DNA of 64,000 bases from Branchiibius cervicis (GTDB lineage Bacteria > Actinomycetota > Actinomycetes > Actinomycetales > Dermatophilaceae): NCBI RefSeq assembly GCF_042661605.1, contig NZ_JBHSWJ010000002.1, forward strand, positions 1,178,001-1,242,000, given 5' to 3'. The notes below the pieces were generated by a model, which saw only the letters and a program-made list of their open reading frames with translations, had not been told where the DNA came from and did no database searches. Numbering within the stretch: position 1 is the stretch's first letter; every line of letters begins with the position of its first letter. Both the position numbers and the translations under genes were made by a program. Of this stretch, positions 9,176-18,300 are shown piece by piece.

Positions 9176-9913
9176 GTGTTCTTCTGGTCCGAGCAGATCA
9201 CCGGTCCGCGTGGTGTGGTCATCGACTGCTACTTCACCGATCGCGAGGGCGGTGTGAGCACCGGCGAGCTGGGTTCGCTCAATCTCAGCGGTGCTGTCGG
9301 GGACGACCCGGCAAACGTCGAGACCAATCGCGGCAAACTGGCCGCTGCCCTGGGTGTCGACCGGTCGCGGCTGCTGTTGATGAGCAGCCGGCACAGTACG
9401 ACGGTCGTCCCGGTCATCGATCGATCCCCGTCGAAACCTGCCGACGGCATGGTGACGGCGACGCCGGGTTCGGCGCTGGTCGCTCTGGCTGCCGATTGCG
9501 TGCCGATCCTGCTCTACGACGCCATTGCCGGTGTGGTGTCAGCCGTCCACGCCGGCCGGGTCGGGATGGCCGACGGAATCGTCGGTGAGGCGGTCCGGGT
9601 GCTTCGCCGGGCAGGGGCTGAGCAGATCCACGCGATTGTCGGTCCGGCCATCTGCGGCCGCTGCTATGAGGTGCCGGGCGACCTGCAGGAGTCGGTCGCC
9701 GGGCGCTGGCCGGTCACCCGGTCGGTGACGTGGCGCGGCACTCCGGCGATCGACGTACCTGCGGGTGTCGTGTGGCAGTTGGCCGAGGCGGGCGTCGAGG
9801 TCAGGTGGGTCCCCGGCTGCACCATGGAGGATCCAAACCTGTTCTCCCACCGTCGGGGCCGCCCCGGCGGGCGGGGCGGGGGCGTCATCGTGTTGCGGGA
9901 GGCCGCGTCGTGA
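9176..9913 (+). CDS. pgeF: PgeF/YfiH-family multicopper-type purine nucleoside phosphorylase
   Basis: 245 aa cytoplasmic protein of the YfiH/LACC1 family. The zinc ligands typical of the family are visible: a His in SSRHSTTV, Cys in AADCVPILLYD and His in SAVHAGRVGMADGIV. GPAICGRCYEVPGDL and the C-terminal CTMEDPNLFSHRRGR are also conserved. Family members act as purine nucleoside phosphorylase/adenosine deaminase, and E. coli YfiH has been linked to peptidoglycan precursor editing, consistent with this neighbourhood. The GTG start is 28 bp after ftsZ. The stop overlaps yggS as GTGA. Confidence 0.88.
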   Translation: MFFWSEQITGPRGVVIDCYFTDREGGVSTGELGSLNLSGAVGDDPANVETNRGKLAAALGVDRSRLLLMSSRHSTTVVPVIDRSPSKPADGMVTATPGSALVALAADCVPILLYDAIAGVVSAVHAGRVGMADGIVGEAVRVLRRAGAEQIHAIVGPAICGRCYEVPGDLQESVAGRWPVTRSVTWRGTPAIDVPAGVVWQLAEAGVEVRWVPGCTMEDPNLFSHRRGRPGGRGGGVIVLREAAS

Positions 9914-10620
9914 GTGATGCGCGCACCGAGGAACTCGCCGGCGCCCTGGATGCGGTCCGCGAGCGGATCGCCGCCGCCTGTGATGCGGCGGGACGACCAG
10001 CCGGCGATGCGCATCTGGTCGTGGTGACCAAGTACTTCCCGGCGGCAGACGTGCAGCGACTGGCCGACGTGGGGGTCGTCGACATCGGCGAGAGCCGGGA
10101 CCAGGAAGCCGCCGCCAAACTGGCCGAACTGGCGCCGGACGTGCGCGAGCGGCTCCGGGTGCACTTCATCGGGCAGATCCAGTCGAACAAGGCCAGGCAC
10201 ATCGCGGCGTACGCCGATGTGGTCCAGTCCGTGGATCGCGCCAAGGTGTTGGCGCCGCTCGCGCGCGGTGCTCTGGAGCGGGGCCGGGTGCTTCCGGTGT
10301 TCTTGCAGGTCGATCTCGCCGGGGACGACGAGGGACGTGGCGGCGTCCTTCCCGCGCAGTTGCCTGCGCTCGCCGACGCGACGGCGACGACGGAGGGTCT
10401 GGAACTTGTCGGCCTGATGGCTGTCGCGCCGTTGCACGTCGACCCCGCTGCCGCGTTCGACCGGCTGGCGGTCCTGTCCCAGCGCCTGCACGAGGACCAT
10501 CCCGGTGCGACCTTGATATCCGCCGGCATGAGCGGCGATCTGGAACAAGCGGTGGCCGCGGGGGCGACACACCTGCGTGTCGGAAGCGCAATCCTGGGGG
10601 TTCGACCCGCACGACGGTAG
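9910..10620 (+). CDS. yggS: YggS/PLPBP-family pyridoxal-phosphate homeostasis protein
   Basis: 236 aa single-domain PLP carrier with an alanine-racemase-like TIM barrel. The PLP lysine is in LVVVTKYFPAADVQ. IGESRDQEAAAKL, VHFIGQIQSNKARHI, LVGLMAVAP and the C-terminal SAGMSGDLEQAVAAGATHLRVGSAILG are family signatures. The GTG start overlaps the pgeF stop by 4 bp. It has a conserved position next to sepF in actinobacterial division clusters. Confidence 0.93.
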   Translation: MSDARTEELAGALDAVRERIAAACDAAGRPAGDAHLVVVTKYFPAADVQRLADVGVVDIGESRDQEAAAKLAELAPDVRERLRVHFIGQIQSNKARHIAAYADVVQSVDRAKVLAPLARGALERGRVLPVFLQVDLAGDDEGRGGVLPAQLPALADATATTEGLELVGLMAVAPLHVDPAAAFDRLAVLSQRLHEDHPGATLISAGMSGDLEQAVAAGATHLRVGSAILGVRPARR

Positions 10621-10662
10621 CGTCCTACCCGAGAACGGCCGGGTCGAACAAGGGAGCAGTCA

Positions 10663-11181
10663 GTGAGCGGGGCATTGCACAAGACGATGGTCTACCTGGG
10701 GTTGGCCGAGGCCGATACCCGTTACGACCAGGGCCACCAGGGCGGTGACGATTCCTACGCCGACGGCGGATACGGCGCATACGACGACTACAGTGACACC
10801 GGTTATGCCGACGAGCAGGCCGCGCCCGCACCGGCCGCCGTCACGCCGATCACCAAGAACACCGCCGTCGCCACTCAAGCCAGGTTCGAGGCCAACGCAA
10901 TGAGCCGCATCAACACCATCCACCCCCGCACCTACAACGAGGCCAAGGACATCGGGGAGTCGTTCCGCGCGGGCGTTCCGGTGATCATGAACCTCTCCGA
11001 CATGGACGACACCGACGCCAAGCGGTTGGTCGATTTCGCAGCCGGTCTCGTGTTCGGGTTGCACGGCACCATCGAGCGGGTGACCGCCAAGGTGTTCCTC
11101 CTGTCACCGGCCGGCGTGGAGGTCAGTTCCTCCCAGGCCGACGCCGCAGCGGCAAACCGGGGTCTGTTCAACCAGAGCTGA
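10663..11181 (+). CDS. sepF: SepF, FtsZ membrane anchor
   Basis: 172 aa. The start M-SGALHKTMVYLGLAE forms the amphipathic membrane-binding helix. An acidic Tyr/Asp/Gly-rich linker (residues about 20-60) follows, then the SepF core with TIHPRTYNEAKDIGESF, VIMNLSDMDDTDAKRLVDFAAGLVFGLHG and VFLLSPAGVEVS. It tethers FtsZ to the membrane in actinobacteria, which lack FtsA and ZipA. The GTG start has GGGAG upstream. Confidence 0.95.
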   Translation: MSGALHKTMVYLGLAEADTRYDQGHQGGDDSYADGGYGAYDDYSDTGYADEQAAPAPAAVTPITKNTAVATQARFEANAMSRINTIHPRTYNEAKDIGESFRAGVPVIMNLSDMDDTDAKRLVDFAAGLVFGLHGTIERVTAKVFLLSPAGVEVSSSQADAAAANRGLFNQS

Positions 11182-11220
11182 GTCACTCCGATGCCGTGAC
11201 CCGGTGTCGGATGGCGCACA

Positions 11221-11508
11221 ATGACTGCCATGTCGACCGTCATATCGGTGATCGCGCTCCTGCTGTACCTGTTCTTCATCGTGCTGCTCGGCCGCCTCGT
11301 TCTGGACTGGGTACAGGTCTTTGCCCGTGACTGGCGCCCGCGCGGCCCCGTGCTGGTGGTCGCCGAGGGCATCTACACCATCACCGACCCGCCGCTGAAG
11401 TTCCTGCGCCGGCTGATCCCGCCGCTGCGCCTGGGAAATGTCCGGTTGGACCTGGCGTTCCTGGTGCTGGTCCTGGCCATCTCACTGCTGCTGTCGGTAC
11501 TGCGCTAG
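11221..11508 (+). CDS. yggT: YggT-family small membrane protein
   Basis: 95 aa. Two hydrophobic helices (about residues 5-25 and 75-93) flank a conserved amphipathic middle (YTITDPPLKFLRRLIPPLRLGNVRLDLAF) diagnostic of YggT/Ylmg proteins. The family lies between sepF and divIVA in many Gram-positives and is linked to membrane or nucleoid organisation and, in plastids, cytochrome assembly. The molecular role is unsettled. An alternative ATG lies three codons downstream. Confidence 0.88.
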   Translation: MTAMSTVISVIALLLYLFFIVLLGRLVLDWVQVFARDWRPRGPVLVVAEGIYTITDPPLKFLRRLIPPLRLGNVRLDLAFLVLVLAISLLLSVLR

Positions 11509-11672
11509 GGCGCTGCGTGCGGATGCTGCGGGCTGCTCATTGGAGCACCCGAGTGTGTGCAGCCGCTTCAATCTTCTATGGTGTGCAGTGGACTACTCGC
11601 AAATTGTTGCCTTCGCACGCCCCGGCTCAGCCGGCCGTGACGCGGACAACCCGATAGCACTGAGGTGAACAC
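11509..11672 (+). other. Intergenic leader of divIVA
   Basis: 164 bp without a credible gene. GAGGTG just upstream of ATG 11673 is the ribosome binding site. A separate divIVA promoter is likely here, but I see no unambiguous -35/-10 pair. Confidence 0.35.
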
Positions 11673-12632
11673 ATGGCGCTGACGCCTGAAGACGTGGTCA
11701 AGAAGGAGTTCACCAAGCCACGTGGATTCGGCGGTGGCAAGGGGTACGACGAGATCCAGGTCGACGACTTCCTCGATGAGATCGTGGTGGAGTTGCGGCG
11801 GCTGAACAGCGAGAACGAGCAGCTGAGCGCGCAGCTCGACGATTGCCGTCGCTCCAAGGGTCAGTCCGCACCGGCTACCGCGGGCGGATCGGCCGCCAGG
11901 GATGCCGACGTCACCGCCGAGGTGCCGACCGGGGCTGCTGCGTCCGCCGAGGCCGACCCGGCCATCGCCAAAAAGGCCAATGAGTACGAGGTGCAGCTCA
12001 AGCAGCTGCAGGACGAACTGGCGGCCGCCAAGGACCAGTTGACCCAGACCCAGGATCAGCTCCAGCAGGCCGAGGCCCGTAAAAAGGAGCTCGACCAGCA
12101 GATCTCCGCAGCGCAACAGGATCTGGCGGCTGCCCAGCAGGAGGTCGAGCGCACCAAGCGCGCGGCCACCGAGCAGCAGGCCGAGAGCGCCAAGCAGGCG
12201 GTCGCGTCCTCCGCGGTCGCTCCCGAGGCGGGCGCGGCAACCGTGATCGCGCTGGCTCAGAAGCTGCACGACCAGCACGTTGCCGAAGGCCAGGCGGCCC
12301 GCGATCAGTTGTTCAAGGAAGGCGAGGACAAGCACGCGGCGCTGCTCGCCGAGGGCACCCAGAAGCGCGACCAGTTGGTCAGTGAGGGTGAAGCCAAGCG
12401 CGATCAGCTCGTGCGCGACGCCACCGAGAAGTCGCAGGCGCTGGTTCAGGACGCCGAGCAGAAGAAGTCGACCATTCTCACCGAACTCGAGAACGAAAAA
12501 GCTCGACTCAATGGTGACATCGAGGACCTCAAGTCGTTCGAGAGCAACTACCGCAAGCAGCTCAAGGACTACATCACCGGTCAACTGCACCAGTTGGAGA
12601 CCACCGGAGTGGAGCAGCAGCAGACCAGCTGA
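11673..12632 (+). CDS. divIVA: DivIVA/Wag31, polar growth scaffold
   Basis: 319 aa. The N-terminal DivIVA domain (ALTPEDVVKKEFTKPRGFGGGKGYDEIQVDDFLDEIVVEL) carries the membrane-binding region. An Ala-rich linker (about 65-100) is followed by a long Gln/Glu/Lys-rich coiled coil. The C-terminal half contains repeated QAARDQLFKEGEDKHAALLAEG-like segments of helical register. In actinobacteria it marks negative curvature and poles and recruits the growth machinery. It ends the division cluster and is followed by a strong hairpin. Confidence 0.95.
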   Translation: MALTPEDVVKKEFTKPRGFGGGKGYDEIQVDDFLDEIVVELRRLNSENEQLSAQLDDCRRSKGQSAPATAGGSAARDADVTAEVPTGAAASAEADPAIAKKANEYEVQLKQLQDELAAAKDQLTQTQDQLQQAEARKKELDQQISAAQQDLAAAQQEVERTKRAATEQQAESAKQAVASSAVAPEAGAATVIALAQKLHDQHVAEGQAARDQLFKEGEDKHAALLAEGTQKRDQLVSEGEAKRDQLVRDATEKSQALVQDAEQKKSTILTELENEKARLNGDIEDLKSFESNYRKQLKDYITGQLHQLETTGVEQQQTS

Positions 12633-12649
12633 TTCCGACCTGCACCTTG

Positions 12650-12679
12650 ACGCCGATCACCCTTCGGGGTGATCGGCGT
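12650..12679 (+). terminator. Hairpin terminator after divIVA
   Basis: A perfect 13-bp GC-rich stem (acgccgatcaccc / gggtgatcggcgt) is closed by a TTCG tetraloop and begins 18 bp after the divIVA stop. Only a short TTAATG follows, with no long U tract, as is common for actinobacterial terminators. Confidence 0.85.
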
Positions 12680-12784
12680 TAATGTGTGCGCGTTTGTCAC
12701 CGTTCTCGCGCCGGCTCTGCACTACTCTCTGAGCCAATTGCGCGCCCGATCTGCAGCGCGTCCTTCGAGATGAGGATCCCGGCA

Positions 12785-13759
12785 GTGAAGAAACCAGCAT
12801 CGGCGACAACGAGCACCGCTGGCCGTTCCGCCAACCGCGCGCCCATAGCGGCCGCGAAGGGGAGCGCGACCGCCGCCGGGGGTGCCCAGAAAAAGGCTGT
12901 CGCGAGGAAGGCGCCGGCCACGAAGGCACCGACCAAGAAGGCGCCGGCTAAGGCTGCGGCCAAACCCGGCACCGCCAAAGCAACAGCGACCAAGAAATCA
13001 GTGACCAAGAAGTCAGCCCCCAAGAAGTCAGCCCCCAAGAAGTCAACGCCGGTCAAGAAGACCGCCGCGGCCGAGAAAACCGCGGCTGCGAAAAAGTCAG
13101 CTCCGGTCAAGAAATCTGCGCCGGTGAAGAAATCAGTGGCCGTGAAGAAGGCGCCGGTCCAGAAGGCGGCCCCGGACAAAGCGCCCGCGAGCAAGAAGGC
13201 GAGCTCGAGATCTTCCGCGGCGACCACAACGGTTACGCGGGCGGCGTCGAAAGCACCGGCGGACAAGGCACCGGCCAGCAAGACCGCCGCTGCCCGGAAA
13301 GCAGCGTCGGCGACCACCACGGCGGCCAAGAAGGCCACTGCCAACCAGGCGGCTCGCAAGGCCGCCGCGGCCCTGCTCGTTGCCGAGGACGAGTCGCCCT
13401 GGACCCCCAGCGAACTGGCCGAGGTGGCCGCCGAGTTGCGGGCCGACGTCCAGCGTCTCGAAGGTGAGGTCGCGCACTTCGAGCACGACTTCACCGATCT
13501 GATCCGGGGTGGCGGAGACGGCGCCGGCGACGACCAGGCCGACGTGGGCACCATGAACGTCGAACGCGACCACGAGCTCTCGCTCGCGGACAACTCACGG
13601 GCAATGCTCGAACAATCCCAGCACGCCCTGGAGCGGATTGCCGATGCGACCTACGGGATCTGTGAGAGTTGCGGCAAGGCGGTGGGCAAACTTCGACTGC
13701 AGGCCTTCCCGCGTGCGACCCTATGCATGGCATGCAAACAGAAGCAGGAACGCCGATAG
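12785..13759 (+). CDS. TraR/DksA-type zinc-finger protein with a histone-H1-like Lys/Ala-rich N-terminus
   Basis: 324 aa. The first about 200 residues are almost only Lys, Ala, Pro, Ser and Thr, with repeated KKSAP and KAPA units like the tails of actinobacterial HupB or histone H1. The C-terminal about 110 residues are a DksA/TraR fold ending in a C4 zinc finger (YGICESCGKAVGKLRLQAF ... TLCMACKQ). GTG 12785 is preferred over ATG 12770 because GAGGA lies 8 nt upstream. Known DksA proteins bind the RNA polymerase secondary channel; the basic tail suggests added nucleic-acid binding (inference). It overlaps lspA by 28 bp. Confidence 0.8.
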   Translation: MKKPASATTSTAGRSANRAPIAAAKGSATAAGGAQKKAVARKAPATKAPTKKAPAKAAAKPGTAKATATKKSVTKKSAPKKSAPKKSTPVKKTAAAEKTAAAKKSAPVKKSAPVKKSVAVKKAPVQKAAPDKAPASKKASSRSSAATTTVTRAASKAPADKAPASKTAAARKAASATTTAAKKATANQAARKAAAALLVAEDESPWTPSELAEVAAELRADVQRLEGEVAHFEHDFTDLIRGGGDGAGDDQADVGTMNVERDHELSLADNSRAMLEQSQHALERIADATYGICESCGKAVGKLRLQAFPRATLCMACKQKQERR

Positions 13760-14292
13760 GCGCACACGAGACCGAATCCACCGCTCCCCGGCGGCGCACC
13801 ATCGCGCTGCTGGTCCTTGTCGCCGTCGCCGGCTACACCGTCGACCAGCTGACCAAAGCCTGGGCCGTACGGGCATTGGAACCCGGCTCGCCCAAGCAGG
13901 TCGTCGGCGATCTGCTGCAACTGGATCTGGTGCGCAATCCGGGTGCGGCGTTCTCCTTCGCGACGAATGCGACCTGGGTGCTGACGATCATCGCGATCGT
14001 CGTCATCGGGGTGATCTGCTTCATCGCGCGCCGCTTGCGCAGTTGGCCCTGGGCGGTGGCGCTTGGCCTACTGCTGGCCGGGGCACTGGGAAACCTCACC
14101 GATCGGTTCGCGCGGCCGCCCGGCGGTGGCCAGGGGCACGTCATCGATTTCCTGCGGTTGCCGCACTGGCCGGTCTTCAACGTGGCGGACATGTGCGTCG
14201 TGACCGCGGCCTGCCTGATCGCGCTGCTGGCCTTCCGGGGCGTCGGGATCGACGGCCGACGCCAGCACGACGTACCCGATGACGCCTCGTGA
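13732..14292 (+). CDS. lspA: LspA, lipoprotein signal peptidase II
   Basis: 186 aa membrane aspartyl protease that removes lipoprotein signal peptides after lipidation. Four transmembrane helices are visible. The two catalytic Asp residues lie in GNLTDRF and FNVADMCV, and VRNPGAAFSF is the family motif. The start is uncertain: ATGs at 13723 and 13732 are both inside the 3' end of the preceding gene. The stop overlaps rluD as GTGA. Confidence 0.92.
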   Translation: MQTEAGTPIGAHETESTAPRRRTIALLVLVAVAGYTVDQLTKAWAVRALEPGSPKQVVGDLLQLDLVRNPGAAFSFATNATWVLTIIAIVVIGVICFIARRLRSWPWAVALGLLLAGALGNLTDRFARPPGGGQGHVIDFLRLPHWPVFNVADMCVVTAACLIALLAFRGVGIDGRRQHDVPDDAS

Positions 14293-15224
14293 GTGAGGTC
14301 AAGGCGCTGCCCATCCCCGAAGGTCTGGAAGGCGAGCGCGTCGATGCCGCGATCGCCCGGTTGCTCGGCTTCTCCCGCACCCGGGCGGCCGAACTGGCGG
14401 CGGCGGGAGCGGTCACCCTCGACCAGCGCGCGGTCGGCAAATCGGATCGGGTCAGCGCCGGTCAGTGGCTCGAGGTGAGCATGCCGGCCGACTTCGGTCC
14501 GCGCAAGGCGACGGTTCGCCCGCAGCTCATCGAGGATCTGGGCATCGTCTACGACGACAGCGAGATCGTGGTGGTGGATAAACCGGTGGGCGTCGCTGCT
14601 CATCCCAGCGTGGGCTGGGACGGCCCTGATGTGGTCAGCGGTCTGGCGGCTGCCGGCTATCGGATCTCCACCTCGGGAGCGCCGGAGCGGCAGGGCATCG
14701 TGCAGCGGCTCGACGTGGGCACCAGCGGTCTGATGGTGGTGGCCAAGAGCGAGCGCGCTTATACCGTTTTGAAGCAGGCCTTCCGGGACCGCACGGTCGA
14801 CAAGACCTACCACGCCCTGGTGCAGGGACTGCCCGACCCGATCGAGGGCACGATCGAGGCGCCGATCGGGCGGCACCCGAACCACGACTACAAATTCGCG
14901 GTCATGAATTCCGGACGCTCCAGCACCACGCATTACGAGCTGCTCGAGGCGTTCCCAGCCGCATCGCTGCTGACCGTGCACCTGGAGACCGGGCGTACCC
15001 ACCAGATCCGCGTGCACTTCAGCGCGTTGCACCGTCCGCTGGTCGGCGACCCCCTCTACGGCGCCGACCCGGGGCTGGCCAAGAAGCTGGGCCTGGAGCG
15101 CCAGTGGCTGCACGCGGTCGAGCTGGGCCTGGCCCATCCGGGGTCAGGGGAGTGGATGACGTTCACCAGCCCGTACCCGGCCGACCTGCAGCACGCGCTC
15201 GACGTGTTGCGCGCCACCGACTGA
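14289..15224 (+). CDS. rluD: RluD-family 23S rRNA pseudouridine synthase
   Basis: 311 aa. An N-terminal S4-like RNA-binding domain (GERVDAAIARLLGFSRTRAAELAAAGAVTLD) precedes the RluA/RluD catalytic domain. The catalytic Asp is in IVQRLDVGTSGLMVVAKS. KTYHALVQG, ETGRTHQIRVHF and LVGDPLYG are conserved. The GTG start overlaps the lspA stop. lspA-rluD is a common bacterial pair. Confidence 0.93.
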   Translation: MSEVKALPIPEGLEGERVDAAIARLLGFSRTRAAELAAAGAVTLDQRAVGKSDRVSAGQWLEVSMPADFGPRKATVRPQLIEDLGIVYDDSEIVVVDKPVGVAAHPSVGWDGPDVVSGLAAAGYRISTSGAPERQGIVQRLDVGTSGLMVVAKSERAYTVLKQAFRDRTVDKTYHALVQGLPDPIEGTIEAPIGRHPNHDYKFAVMNSGRSSTTHYELLEAFPAASLLTVHLETGRTHQIRVHFSALHRPLVGDPLYGADPGLAKKLGLERQWLHAVELGLAHPGSGEWMTFTSPYPADLQHALDVLRATD

Positions 15225-15317
15225 GCGACACTCCGGACACGCTCCCGACCTGCATGGACGTACGTCGGCGGCGGACCGTGGCGTGGACTGTCGCCGGGCG
15301 GATCTAGAATCGTCCCG

Positions 15318-18300
15318 ATGTCTTCAGATCCGGGTTTCGTCCACCTTCACGTCCACACCGAGTACTCCATGCTCGATGGCGCTGCGAAGGTGAAACCCCT
15401 TCTGGCAGAAGCGGAAAACCTCGGAATGCCCGCGATCGCGATGTCCGACCACGGCAACATGTTCGGCGCCTACGACCTCTACACCGCGGCCAAGGGCGGC
15501 CCGGTCAAACCGATCCTGGGCATCGAGGCCTATCTGGCGCCCAGCAGCCGGCACTCGCGCACCCAGGAGTTCTGGGCGCGCGACGGTGCGCGCGGCGACG
15601 ACGCCAGTGCGGAGGGCGGCAAAGACGTCTCCGGCGGCGGTCGCTACACCCACATGACGATGTGGGCCAAGGACAGCCGAGGTCTGCGCAACCTGTTCCG
15701 GTTGAGCTCGCTGGCCAGCTACGAGGGCTACTACATGAAGCCCCGGATGGACCGTGAGCTGCTGTCGCAGTACGGCGAGGGGATCATCGCCACGACCGGC
15801 TGCCCCTCCGGTGAAGTGCAGACCCGGTTGCGGCTGGGGCAGTTCGATGCGGCCCTACAGGCGGCGGCCGACTACCAGGACATCTTCGGCAAGGAGAATT
15901 TCTTCCTGGAGCTGATGGACCACGGCCTGGACATCGAAAGATCGGTGCGCTCGGGCCTTCTGGACATCGCGGGGCGTCTGGACCTGCCGCTGCTGGCGAC
16001 CAACGACAGCCACTACATCACCAAGGACCAGGCCGACAGCCACGACGACCTGCTGTGTGTCGGGGTGGGTCGCAACAAAGACGATCCGCGTCGGTTCAAG
16101 TTCAACGGCGACGGCTACTACATCAAGACTGCCGCCGAGATGCGCGAGGTCTTCCGCGAGTTGCCGGAAGCGTGTGACAACACGCTGCGGGTGGCGGAGA
16201 TGGTCGGTGACTACGACGAGGTGTTCACCTACGTCGACCGGATGCCGCAGTTCCCTGACGTGCCGGAAGGCCAGACCCAGGCGGCCTACCTGCGCGAACA
16301 GATCGCTCTCGGCGTCAAGGATCGGTTCGGCGACGACGCACCGCAAGAGGTGTGGGACCGGATCGAGACCGAGATGGCGGTCATCGAGCCGATGGGCTTC
16401 AGCTCCTACTTCCTGGTGGTCGCGGACATCTGCAAGTACGCCCGCGACAACGGGGTGCCGCTTGGTCCGGGCCGTGGGTCCGCCGCCGGATCGTTGGTTG
16501 CCTACCTGACCCGGATCATCGAGCTGAACCCGCTGGAGCACGGACTGCTCTTCGAGCGGTTCCTCAACCCCGAGCGCATCTCCCCGCCCGACGTCGACCT
16601 CGACTTCGATGACCGCCAGCGCGACAAGATGGTCCGTTACGTCACCGAGAAGTACGGCGCCGAGTTCACGGCGCAGGTCAACACCTTCAGCACGATCAAG
16701 GCCAAGGCCGCGGTCAAGGACGCCAACCGGATCCTCGGTTTCCCCTTCGCACTCGGTGACAAGATCACGAAGGCTATGCCGCCGGACGTGCAGGGCAAGG
16801 GTGTCCCGCTGAAGGACCTGTTCAACGCCGAGCATCCGCGCTACGCCGAGGGCGGTGACTTCCGGGCGCTGTATTCCGCCGAGCCCGAGGTCAAGAAGGT
16901 CGTCGACACCGCGATGGGCCTTGAAGGTCTGACCCGCGGCACCGGCGTGCACGCGGCCGCGGTCATCCTGTCCGCCGAGCCGCTGCTGGATCTCATCCCG
17001 CTGCACCGCCGGGACAAGGACGGCACCATCATCACGGGCTTCTCCTACCCGCAATGCGAGGAGATGGGCCTGGTCAAGATGGACTTCCTGGGCCTGCGCA
17101 ACCTGGGCATCATCGACCAGGCGCTGAAGAACATCGAGGCCAACCGCGGTGAGCAGTTGACCACCGAGAACATCCCGCTGGATGACCCGACCACCTACCA
17201 ATTGCTGGGTCGCGGTGACACTCTCGGTGTCTTCCAGCTCGACGGCGGCGGGATGCGCACCCTGCTCAAGCAGATGGCGCCGACCGGCTTCGCGGACATC
17301 ACCGCCGTGCTCGCCCTTTACCGGCCCGGTCCGATGGCCGCCAACGCACACACCGACTACGCCGATCGCAAGAACGGCCGTAAACCCATCCAGCCCATCC
17401 ACCCCGAGCTCAAGGCGGCCCTGGACCCGATCCTCGGTGAGACCTATCACCTGCTGATCTACCAGGAGCAGATCATGGCGATAGCCCGCGAACTCGCGGG
17501 CTACACCCTTGGCGGTGCGGACCTGCTGCGCCGCGCGATGGGCAAGAAGAAGCCGGAGATCCTGGCCAAGGAGTTCGACAACTTCTCCTCCGGTATGGCG
17601 GCCAACGGTTACTCGCCGAAGGCAACGCAGGCGCTGTGGGACGTCATGCTGCCGTTCGCCGGCTACGCCTTCAACAAGTCGCACGCCGCCGGGTACGCGT
17701 TGGTGTCGTGCTGGACGGCGTACCTCAAGGCCAACTATCCGGCGGAGTACGCAGCGGCGCTGCTCACCTCGGTGCAGGACGACAAGACCAAGATGGCCAC
17801 CTACCTGGCCGACACCCGGCAGCTCGGCATCAAAGTGCTGCCGCCGGACGTCAACGAGTCGATGGCCGACTTCGCGGCCGTGGGCCAGGACATCCGGTTC
17901 GGTCTGGCGGCCGTGCGCAACGTGGGCGCCAGCGTGGTCGAGGGGATCGTCGCCGCCCGGGAGGAGAAGGGCAAGTTCACCTCGTTCGAGGACTTCCTGC
18001 GCAAGGTGCCGGCCCAGGTCTGCAACAAGCGGACTGTCGAATCCCTCATCAAGGCAGGCGCATTCGACGATCTCGGGCACCTGCGTCAGGGCCTGGTCCA
18101 CGTCCATGAGACGTACGTCGACTCCCTGGTCGAGGAGAAACGTCACGAGGCCGTCGGGCAGGACTCGCTCTTCGGCGGGTTCGGTGACGACGAGGGCGTC
18201 CAGCTAGCGGCGCTGCCGCCGGTGCCGGAGATCGAATGGGACAAGCAGACGCTGCTGGCATTCGAGCGGGACATGCTCGGTCTCTACGTCTCGGATCATC

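Noticed and set aside
15855..18146. 763-codon minus-strand open frame inside dnaE
   Set aside because: Antisense shadow of a conserved polymerase gene with composition typical of complementary-strand frames.
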